From positions 10,504,789 to 10,568,788 of the forward strand of contig OY987242.1 in NCBI GenBank assembly GCA_963920765.1: a stretch of 64,000 nt of DNA, in the 5' to 3' direction. The position numbers and the translations under genes were made by a program. This stretch comes from Ulota crispa. Its lineage: Eukaryota; Streptophyta; Bryopsida; Orthotrichales; Orthotrichaceae. The notes under the pieces were generated by a model. The model ran no database searches. It was not told the DNA's origin and saw nothing but the letters and a program-made list of their open reading frames with translations. Positions 46,134 to 56,604 of this stretch are shown one piece after another; within the stretch, counting starts at the first letter, position 1, and each line of letters begins with the position of its first letter.

Positions 46134-48946
46134 TCAGAAAAGAATCAATGAGGTACCTCAAGTGTGGTTATTAATGGCCCCTGAAATATAAATAAGCGCT
46201 CATGAAGCAAGAAGCTTGAAACCAAAGCCTAAGGGTTCGAGGTTCCAAGCGAAACCTGTGAAATGTTATCAAATCCGCCTGGAGCCCCACACCTAGCCAA
46301 TTCGTTGGGGGGACAACCCCGAAATACAGCTGGGCGAAAGGCCCTGATAATGCTGATATGGACACTCTTGCAATTGAAATCTCGAAAATGCACTTCAAGT
46401 CAAAACGATGTCAAGTGTCTGTATGTACATATTTACATTTTACACACGACCAGCACTCAACACAACATTGACTTTAGAAGCGTGAAGACCAGATAATACA
46501 CTGTTCACTGATTACCTAACAATCAATCAGGGCAACGGAATGTAATGTCTGTTTGGGAGCTACCACTTTCTCGTAATTCATTACTTTCACTTGAACGATA
46601 CACCCAGCAATATAACCTGGAGATTACCTACGTCAGGAAACCACTCAGACTTACTGCAACCCCACTTTTCATGCTCTTAGAGGACACAAAGTTTTGCGGC
46701 TCAAGTCTTGGTCAATAATTTCAATACCAGATTAATATGGACTGGTTTTCCTTCAGCTCAAGCTCTCGATCATTGGTAGCTAGAATAAATACATGTCCTG
46801 TTTGATTAAACTCGATCGTACAACCCCACACAAGCAAACCTCGCATTCCTGATACCCCTTCGGTGACATCAGCTAATTCCGAGCTTGTACTCAAAAGCGA
46901 GCCCAAACAATAGTCATTGCAATACGAGGACATTAGAATTAGGACACCGATCCGGAAAATCTATCATTGAATTTCCACCTATGAACATAACCTACCATAC
47001 ATGGCTAACAAATCGTTGGGTCCATCCAAAGTAAAGCACAAACATTAACTTCAAGGATTCTCGCGAAATTGGTACATTTTCAAGGCAAGCACCTTGAAAC
47101 CTAAATCAACTCGAATCCTACTTTTTAGAACAATGTGATGACCAGCGTCACAATTATAATGAATCGTGTCAGCGCAGCGAAATTGACGTTATGAAGAGTA
47201 CTACTGGCATGGAAAGAACTCAAATGCCAAGCATCGAAGAAAGATTGAAGGAGGATTGACAAAAATATGGCAGGTCACGTACTCTGAAAGATTTGCAGCA
47301 GTTGTATTTGGAATTGGTCTGCCTGTCTGGGAAAGCTCCAGCGATTGAGCACTTCCGAGTCTGTGATTATCTGAACCCATCCGATGTCAGGATTCCGAAG
47401 AAATGATCCAGATCGATGTCTGCTCTTCCACAAGTGTCCTTCCTTAGCATACATACATGGTGTGGTAGCCAATGTTGGAGGCACTGTGTGTTTGATGCCA
47501 GGACCACACAGGCCAAAGCAGCCGGTTTGGAACGGATGAAGAAGTAAAATGTATTTTTGGAGTACCTGGGAACAATTATTTTGTTCAAAGTTGTATGCAT
47601 TGTTTTACTAAAAATAATATGCTCACCTTTCAAGGGTAGCATTATGGAAACGTTGGTTTCTGAAAATGAAGTCGCCGGTTTGTAACAGTCCAGAAAGATG
47701 AGTATAAAAGTTTGAGGGAGTAATTCTTACTTAACACGGGAAATGTTACCACTTGGTTTTCGCAAAACTCCTTGTTGAAATGTTGATTTGACTTGGTGTG
47801 GCTTGGCCTTGAAGGCTCATTTGCACAGGCACATTGGACATATTTTCTTAATAATTTTTGTCTTATTTTTCAGCATGAGTTCAATTGAACATTCTTTACA
47901 TGCATTTGAGGAACTTGTAAGGGAATGTGTTAAAACAATATGTTCTTTCTCATGACACATTCCTCAACTTCAAGCAACGAATAGGGTGGTTCCATATAAC
48001 CTCCAAAAGATGAGAATTATCACGTGAGGCCTTCCAAACTGTGGGGTTTTGAAACTGTCTTGTGCCTGGACTTTTGGTTTGTGTTTGAGCTTTTAGTTTC
48101 TGTTCATACTTGTTTATTCGTGTTCATTCCTTTCTTGCCAGTGTCCATGAAAATGGATAAAGCATTTTGAGTGGTGCCAATGAAGGACGGATCCCTTAGT
48201 CCATGGGCCAGTGCAAATGGGGCATGAGGTTCCAAGCAGAAGCCATGACCATCTCTAACCCAATGTGCTGGGAAAATTGGCATTTTATATTGTCAGCAAG
48301 TTGAAATTGCAGATGAAGCTGGTTGAATTAAAAACTGCTGGTTAATAACCAGTCAAATTATACAAAAAACTTAAATATAATATATTACAGTGTAAAATAA
48401 TATATAAAATATATAAAATATCAGCTGCAATCCAAAAAAACCGGTTGAATATGGAAAATGTCGGATATTAGTCGGTGAAGTCAAAATTTCTTCTTCCCAA
48501 ACGCTGCTCCGATCTCGAAGTCGGGATCGAAGTGCTGCAGAAATCGTGCTGGCCACGAGCGTTCCCAAGTTAATTGTCCATCTCGGTAGTGGCGAACTGG
48601 CGATGCTCTTCGTTAATTTTGCCGCGTGTCCGGTATACTTCCGTGTGAATAGAATCTGCAGTCGTTCAGGCGGCCGACACTGATTTCGTGCAGTACACGG
48701 CGTCAGCGGCGTGAAGAAGGTCCGGTGGAGCAGAATTTTTTTTGTATGAGCGGTGCTTTTTATTCTAAAATACTGTTTTTTTCTTTCTATCATTATTGAG
48801 CCACATTGAGCAAGAAATTGCCGGTACAAAAAGAGTCGGCTAAGCCTAGTTCTGGCCCTGGAGTTATAGAAAATTTCACTTCTAAGTTTTTTATGAAATC
48901 ACCAGATTTGGACGAAAATAATATAAATCATCAAATTATTTCTGCT
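46134..48946. other. Spacer without visible gene
   Basis: Non-repetitive, moderately AT-rich sequence. Open frames on the minus strand (47367-47642, 48371-48829) have no known domain or consistent splice signals. No RNA gene was identified. Confidence 0.4.
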
Positions 48947-49196
48947 TTAACCCCTGAGCGGCCCACATCGCCAAATATGGCCTCTCATAATTGAAACAGT
49001 TCCATGTTTGACTGGTATAATCTTTTCATCAATAAAAACAAATCATGTGTCCTTTATTTCTATACTTGTAGGCCTATGTCCCCTACCAATCAATACGGTT
49101 AGATTTTATGACTCTCGTTTGTCATGATAGATTAGTTGAATTGAGTGTGACTAGGTTTGCATTTTGGTGAATATGGCCTGGGCGCTCAAGGGTTAA
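48947..49196. mobile_element. TTAA-bounded element, GAGCGGCC subtype
   Basis: A 250-bp element beginning TTAACCCCTGAGCGGCCC and ending, as complement, TTAACCCTTGAGCGCCCAGG. The inner words ATATGGCC and GGCCATATT extend the terminal repeat. Its right TTAA (49193-49196) is shared with the next element. Confidence 0.82.
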
Positions 49197-49691
49197 CCCT
49201 TGAATGTCCCTAGGGCATAGTAGATACATTGCCACATAATTGGCATTTACTATCATTGAAAAGTTTTCATTTGGGATTTCAAATAGCTCACTAAGATTGC
49301 ATTGATCAACATTTTAAATGCCATATTCATTAAATTGGGAAAACTAGATTCCCAAGTTGTACTTCACCTTAAACCCAACGTTTTTCTTTCTAGCATTTAA
49401 ACGTCAAATTTGAAAGTATCAAATTTGGTCTAAGCCATTGAGATTTTGTTCCTCGCAAATTCCTCCTATTAGGTGAGGATACATGTACAAAAAAAAACGC
49501 CACTTAAACTTAGAGCTTGGTCTAAGGTGATCACCTTAAACCTAGTTTATTCCCAAAAGTAACAAATATGGCGTTTTTAACTTCTTTGTTGATCTCAAAA
49601 GTAATAAAGGTGTGGATTCATTCCAAATACAAAAAAAAAATACATTGTCTTGTATTGATCACATCAACATGCTTAGACATTTGAGGGTTAA
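49193..49691. mobile_element. TTAA-bounded element with nested insert
   Basis: A 499-bp element, left end TTAACCCTTGAATGTCCC and right end (complement) TTAACCCTCAAATGTC. It aligns with the degenerate 230-bp copy at 21334-21563 on either side of a 257-bp insert (49318-49574). Confidence 0.82.
49318..49574. mobile_element. TIR element nested in TTAA element
   Basis: A 257-bp insert with inverted ends ATGCCATATTCATTAA (left) and ACGCCATATTTGTTAC (right, complement). It is flanked by TTTTAA at 49312-49317 and 49575-49580. The related copy at 21334-21563 lacks it, which supports insertion. Confidence 0.72.
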
Positions 49692-52083
49692 AGCACCCAC
49701 TACCATAAAAATCTATGGCCATCACCGTTAATACTTATATTTTGCTTTTCTAGCTCTCCTAGATTTATTTTACAAAAAAAAATAAGATGTGAAGCGGGGA
49801 AAAGAATTTGGGTCAATTTTGCTACTATCTTATCTCATCTTGACACTAGGGGTGGTCATACTTTCTTCACCCCATTCTCAATCTTCAAAAAATATGGATG
49901 TGGCACTCCCTCCTTGATTTGCAAAAGTCTCATTCTTGTAAGTCAGATTGAGAAAAAAAATTCTTCACCTTCATAGGAGAAGAATGGGCGTGAAGAAGTT
50001 TTAGCAAGTGAATTTTTTACTCATGTGTGTCATTTTTCATCTCACTTCTCTTGCTTTCACCCTCCTTGCAGTTGGAGACCTCAATTGAGTGTGTGAATGC
50101 AACTTGCTCTCTTAGTGCACCACCAAATTACTAGGTAAACACATTCTCCATTCTTTATTGCCCACAATATTGAACCCAAGTAAACAGACATTTAGACATT
50201 TCAAGGGAGTGGTGCTTGCTAGGGTGAACAACCCCATCATTGCCCCTGACTTGGATGAATGGGGCCGGGAGCTTAGTCAAGAACTTTATAAGGTTGTGGG
50301 GCTAGGGTGAAAAAGCTTCAATTTTTCAAATTTCAAAAATTCTAAGATTAGGAGATTGAATTTCAAAATTTTGAATTCATATTTCGATTCAAAGACCTTG
50401 ATTTGGTATAATATCTAGGAGTAAGGTCAATTGAACAACACCAAAATAATAAGGCCGGGACAAATTCTTACTCTTACCCTAAAGAATTATAAAACTTTTC
50501 CATCCTAGCTCAAAAAACAAAAACAAGGATGTGCAATGGATAGAGCCCAATGCCCATTCATCGAGACAGAGGGCAATGAGGGACTCACTTGACCTCTGCA
50601 AGTGAATAAGCTAGGAGGCTCAAACTCCGTTAGGGCACTAAAACCGCTTACCTCCTTAAATGAACTCTGCCGATACATGTCCTTATTCATAGCCTTTCAG
50701 AAATGTACAGTGAACATACATTTAAGGAGGTGGGCAGTTTTAGAGCCCTATGACCTTTCCACTTCAAAATTTCATAACTAATTACACATTGCTCTAAAAA
50801 ATGCAAAATAACTTGAGTTAGATGCCAATTTCTCTTATCTTTCAAGGAAAATTCACTGAAAAATATTTCAAGAAGTTTGACTTTCCCAAAATTCAGTTTC
50901 ATCCTTTAGATGGTCGGTTTATGAGCCTCTTACCTTATGGGAAAAAACGAGAGGCAGCATTTCAAATTCCCCAGTAGGTCAGACGACACCTGGCAATCCA
51001 GAGATCTCCTCAACGAATCCTACGTCACCAGAGTGCAGTTCGAGGACCCCGTGGAATCCCACGTCAGCAAAGGCCAACAACGTCGTCCCCACCAGAACAG
51101 TGCGCCTGGAGCCTCACGATTCGATGCCGTTGACCTACCTCACCTCTCCCTTCTCAACGAGCGTCATCACACCATCTGGCATTGCATCATGCTCCCCGCT
51201 ATACTCCATCCATCACATGTTGCTGCCCACTTACAGTGATCCTCATTTCATCCCCCTCGTACCCCTCAAGCTTGCATATAATGCGTGGCTGATGCAGATT
51301 GCCAAAATGTGACACGTTCCAGTGCTCCACTGCTCATAGCTTTGGAAACCAGGACTTTCATCTGCCCAGAGTTCTAAAAACTGCGACTATAAGTTACTGC
51401 ACAATCGAGGTTTCAGATGGGCGACAGAACTCGCGCCAACTTTCGTTAAAACCCGCAATTTTAGGCAAAAGTATATAATTTACATCAACCATTCGTTGAT
51501 TCAGACGGGGACTTGTGGTGTCGAATCGTTGAGCCCGACGAACGAAAGAACCCCCCGACGTAAGTTTAGTCTGTCCGATCAACGTCGTGAGTGACGCTCA
51601 CGCCACCTCCTGCACCTCGCAGCTTCTTCGGCACCTGCACTTGCTCGGGTGTGATTGGCGAATCTAGAAATGCAACTCAAAACCATTCGATGCAGAAACT
51701 TCTTCCTCCGTTTCATATTCTTTTGTATCTATCCACTTGGCACTCCCGCTCTGCCTTGTAGATTGACGTGATATATCAGATTTGGGAGTATAGTATTTCT
51801 AGCTGAAGTTTACTTCTTAGACGTCTACCGCGACAACAGAAATTGAAGCTATATAAGCTTATTGGGGTGGGCTCCTGTTCGAAACCAATTTCAATTCTGT
51901 TTTGTACCGTTCGTGTGGTTGTCAGTGTTGTGTTGAAAGGTTCGCGCCGTAGCCCGACGTTTTGTCTGAGAACACCGGTAGCTGTGCTCTTTGGTTGAAT
52001 TTGAGGCTGTGTTGTGAGAAGCGACCAGAGCTCAAGTGCAGAATTCAGGTGGAGTGTTCTCTTAGTGACCATCTGAACAAAAG
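49692..52083. promoter_or_regulatory. Upstream region of the ferredoxin/beta-lactamase gene
   Basis: The left half is AT-rich and includes a partial relative (about 50310-50460) of the foldback family at 18526 and 60312. A GC-rich patch at 50940-51310 has overlapping open frames on the plus strand without a known domain. The last 500 bp before the start codon probably hold the promoter and leader; no specific site is clear. Confidence 0.35.
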
Positions 52084-55000
52084 ATGAAGCTTAGTACGTG
52101 CATAGCGCAGTCGGCGCTTTCAAACGCGTCGATGCTCGGGCGCACGGGCCAGCGTTCTCTCGCCCCCAAGTCACCGCCGAAATCGGTAATCAGAACTGGA
52201 GCTAGCCTTGCGCCTCGTGCCGTTCAGCAGACTGCGAAAGAAGCCGACTCCAAGCACGCACGGCGACCCGAAAATGTGAATGGGGAATTCTACGTAGGTA
52301 TGAGCTTTCTGTGATACCTTGGCTTCTGATCATGCATAATCTTGCACCATTGTAGCACTTTCTGGCTATGTCAGACCACTTAGTATTGCAGTCTTGACTT
52401 TTCCGTACCATTGAATTGTTAGGTCACATTGCCGTGGACATTAAAAATTGGCAATTGGCAATTCTCCAACTGTCAGAATGGAAAAAGCCGAAGTGGCAGC
52501 GATCATTAAACTGGCTAAATTTAGCAGGATTGCTACCAAAATATTTATTCAACCAAAAAACTTTTGAACTTTACAGTGTTAAATTTGAAAATTTTAGCTT
52601 TTTAGCAGTGCTTTTAGCCACTTGAGTTAAAACTGAAAATTATATTTGGGATCACTGCTAATTGGTATGGAAAATTAGGATCAGTCATCACTGGAAATTG
52701 GTTTTGAGAGGCTGAAGAAAGAGATTGTGGCAAGCTTCCAATATCGCAATTCACACTGCCCCTCCCCTCGATCTCTCAGCACCAGTCTGGTTCTGATAAC
52801 TTACTGTAAATTGTTAAATTGTTAAACATTTTACTTCTGTGCATAACCATGCATACAAAAACTGAAAATCAGTGAGTTTGATAGATTTTTCCCATCTTAC
52901 TGGCAGGTGGTGCTTGCTACGCCTCGCATTCACCATTAGGATGTTATTAGGATTTCCATATCTTAGATAAAATGCGAAGTAAAACAATTCAGTAAGCGTT
53001 CATATTGTATCTATGTGAGACTGAAGTTGTGGTATTACAAAAAACGAGATGTGATGTTACAGAGGTCTCTGTGATTTTAGTAGTATGATGTTGAACCTGA
53101 CAGTGCTGTGGATGTGGTACAGATCGGACGTGCATTGATTGTGACACATGTCGCTGGATGGCACCCTCGGTTTTCAAGCATTTGAATTCTCAGTCCGCAG
53201 TGTATCAGCAGCCACAGTCTCCGGAGGAAAGATTACAAGCGTTGCAGGCCCTGCTTGCTTGCCCGACTGCATCGATTCACACGGAGAACCCTCCCAGAGA
53301 TATCATGGACGCCCACAACTCCTTCCCCATCCCCGTTGATGCTGACGAGCTGCCGGTATACTGATCAACTCCCTATTTTTCTTATCCCATTCGCAGCTTG
53401 GATTTATTGTGCAAGGGCTGCTGCTAACCCTAATTTGAATGTTGACTAATTTGACCACAGTGCTATAATAAGCTTTTTCGAGTCACAGAAGGCATATACC
53501 ATCGCTTAAATTTAAATGAATAGGAAAAAAAAAGCATCTCTCTTTTTTTTTTTCAATTCTTAAAATATTCTTTCATTCTCTTCTTCAGTTCTCATGGAGT
53601 GGCCAGTATTCAACTTGAGGAGGCATTTGATTTTTGCTACAGGATAAGGATTATTTAAGGTTTGTAAAAAATTGTTTTGCTATGGTGGAAAATGGCAGGG
53701 AGTGTACCATTGTGGCTACCATTCCGAGAAGTCATTTGCTGCAACTTCGTACTTCATCACCCACCCTGAGGGCAACATTCTCATCGACAGGTGGGGTTCT
53801 CTTATTTGTCAATGAAAAGTTGTTACTAGTTTAGGTACCTTTTGAAAGTGCACAATCCACTGTAAAGTTGTAATTAAGCGCTCTTCAGAACAAAAATAAC
53901 CGGCACTTATTTTAGAGACGAGCTGGACAGCTTGCTATCTGTTTTCATTGGCTTTAATCGCCATGATAGAAGCATATTGAATGCAATATTGAATGTTGAC
54001 TTTGTGCCAGAAAGTTAGAAAATGGTCATTGATTTGGTCTCTTTGATTTTACTATCATGAGAAATAGGCTTTGCTGAGGCAGTAGATGTTATGTAGTTTG
54101 GCATTGAGGCTAACTAGCGTCAGTAATTTCTCCGTGCAGTCCTCGCTATTCAGAGGTTTTGGCGAAGAGATTGGATGCCCTGGGTGGAGTGCGGTACATG
54201 TTTCTGACTCACAAGTAAGTCTATTTACAGCGAAATATTTGGTCAATTTTATTCTTAAGCTTTCAAGAATAGATTGGACAGTCGAATCTAGGATGCAGGC
54301 AATATTATTTAATTATGTTTCGGTGTTCAGGTTTCGTGCTTTTAACCCTGAGCGCCCAGAGTTATTTTAGGGTTTAGGAGAAAATGGGGGTTTAATGGCC
54401 ACCACAACTTGGAAAATTACATCCAAAAAAGTGATCGTAAGATTTGAAAAAGGACTACTTTCTCTACTAATGGGGACCAGTCCTTATTGTTTTCACCATA
54501 CAAATTAAGAGAAAAAGTGAGATAAAGTTGTGGGCCCCAATGACAAGATCTTGTCGCTGGGTGCTTAAGGGTTAAAGCTGAAAGTAATTTAGAGAGATGT
54601 AACTTGAAATCTTCATTAATGAATTTATTTAGCACTTGTGCTCTGAAAATAATGCAATAGAGCTGGACTTGCAAACAAACAACGGAATCTCGTAACTAAA
54701 GATGCAAAACTTTGACAACTACGGTTTTTGACTCAATTTCTTATTTGAAGATTAATAAGTAGCCGTTAATTGATTTGGTACTTGGGATGTGCAGAGACGA
54801 CATTGCAGATCATCAACGTTGGCAAGCTCGTTTCAATTGTGAGCGCATTATACATCAATTAGAGGTAATAATTTAACTGAGCTCAATACCTTGGATTCAC
54901 TAATTCTTTATCCAATGAGTCAGAAATACACATGTTTTAGATTTTCTACTTCAAAAGAACAAATTGGCATCATGTCAAATGAATTATTCGAGCTCTCTAA

Positions 55001-56235
55001 ACTTGAAAGTATATTTTTAAAAATCATTTATCTAAGTTGAATTTTTTATGTTATGCAGGTGCAGCCTCGGACTGAAGGTGTAGAAATCAAATTGGAGGGA
55101 CAAGGTCCTTGGACCTTTCTAGGCTCAGATATTGAGCTCATTTTTACACCTGGTCATACAAGGGTATGCTATTTTTCACCACCATTCTTTGTTTGCATTT
55201 ATCTTTGTTAGATTCCAACAAATATTTTCATATTTTGTAGATAAATTCAATGGTAAACATGTGATTTCTAAGCAATCATTAAGAAGATTTTCAGTACAGT
55301 AGACAAAATTGTATTGTAACCACTAAAACAACAGAAAGATCATCCAGAATTTACTTTTATTTGTGGTCTCCCCAATAAATAGAGAAAAAAAAAAGATAAA
55401 TAGAAAGGCTGCCTCTAACTCCAATATTGAGTGGCTAGGTAGGACGATCTGACAATATTGCTAACTTTGTTGCTGTAATTGTTTCAGGGACACGTGTGCC
55501 TACTTTATAAGAAAGGAAAGGGCGTTCTCTTTAGCGGTGACCATTTGGGTGGAGATGAAACCCTTGGTCTAGATCTCTCGGCAAACATGGATTACAATTG
55601 GTATTCAGGTATACACAAAATCTGAATACATTTGTGTTTGCATTCGAATAGCTGAAAAGACTGCAAAAATTGTTATATTCATGGACAGTTCAACATTGTT
55701 TTCTAAATTGAAAATTTATCGGTCTGTATTTGTCAATATTGAGTTCAACTCGTTTGCAAGTATACAGAAAAAATGCATTTTTTTGTAATAGGCGATGAGA
55801 AAAGGAAAACCTTCACCGGTGAGCAGTGAAGGAAAACGATTTTATGACTCTTTGTGGTGTTGGGTTTCTTGCAGTTCCTATTCAAGTTGAGAGTGTAAAA
55901 AAGCTGCTTCCTTTGGAGTTCACGTGGATTTTACCAGGTATGCTACATTATTTTCATGTGACGTTGAAAATTAATGTTCCAAAGTAGAGTACCTTTTGGT
56001 CTTAAGACCAACATGTATAAAGAGTAGGTTAGGGTTAGTTTTTTTTAGCTACGCCACAAATGGGAATTCCCATGTTTACATGCAAGTCATATGTAAACTG
56101 TACGTTAAACCATTCGAGTTGATTGGTGTCTCGTTTTCAGGGCATGGACGACGACGACATTACAGCAGCGTGGAAGAAAGAGATGCGGTAATCAAGACCT
56201 ATCTTGCGGGAGTTAACGTAAAATCATACAATTAG
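52084..56235 (+). CDS. Ferredoxin-like plus metallo-beta-lactamase fold protein
   Basis: Plant-type protein that joins an N-terminal 4Fe-4S ferredoxin-like module to a metallo-beta-lactamase hydrolase domain, like the Arabidopsis chloroplast-predicted protein At4g33540; its substrate is not known. Nine exons join in phase: 52084-52297, 53123-53355, 53699-53790, 54140-54214, 54795-54864, 55059-55163, 55488-55608, 55875-55937, 56141-56235, giving 355 residues. The first 55 or so residues are rich in Ser, Ala and Arg and look like a transit peptide. CIDCDTC (Cys75, 78, 81) plus Cys118 in ACPTAS form the cluster site. The hydrolase part shows THKDDIADH (203-211), TPGHT (258-262), SGDHL (279-283) and LPGHGRR (His326). 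The canonical HxHxDH is modified, as in this plant family. Intron 4 carries a TTAA-bounded transposon. The gene converges with the methyltransferase 370 bp downstream. Confidence 0.93.
54342..54575. mobile_element. TTAA-bounded element in an intron
   Basis: A 234-bp element beginning TTAACCCTGAGCGCCCAG and ending, as complement, TTAACCCTTAAGCACCCAGC. It sits wholly within intron 4 (54215-54794) of the ferredoxin/beta-lactamase gene and leaves the splice sites intact. Confidence 0.82.
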
Positions 56236-56401
56236 AGAAGAATATCAGAGGAGCGAGGCTCTTCCGGTGATTTGATTAATTACTACCACCAACTGTACTG
56301 TACATTACATTGTATAAAGTTTGTTCATATAATATCCTGCAAACACAAGCAGCGTGAACATCGAGCCTCGTTAAAAGATTGCCAGGCCCATTTTATCTAC
56401 T

Positions 56402-56526
56402 TAGGGAGTGTTCACACTTGGTGTTAGGAGGGGTATTAGCAATATAAATGAAATCTAAAGGTATGTCCAAATGCTTCTAATTTTCCTTTGCTACTACCAC
56501 TCATAACACCAAGTTTGAACATGCCC
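56402..56526. mobile_element. Short MITE between convergent genes
   Basis: About 125 bp with inverted ends GGGAGTGTTCACACTTGGTG (left) and GGGGCATGTTCAAACTTGGT (right, complement). Flanks TA or TTA allow a TA or TTA-type target. It lies between the two convergent stop codons and could be part of one or both 3' UTRs. Confidence 0.7.
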
Positions 56527-56604
56527 CTATTCTTTGCTTGTTAATTTTATCAGTAAACTTTTGGCTATCTTCTGTAGTATTCATTGTGGACATCAGGCAA
56601 ACTT

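Noticed and set aside
46190-46350. Possible tRNA or tRNA-derived SINE because of a GGTTCGAGGTTCC word
   Set aside because: No matching A box, acceptor stem or cloverleaf could be folded around the B-box-like word.
51100-51312. Ser/Thr/Pro-rich open frame in a GC-rich patch
   Set aside because: No domain or splice signals that connect it to the downstream gene; kept only as a GC-rich island.
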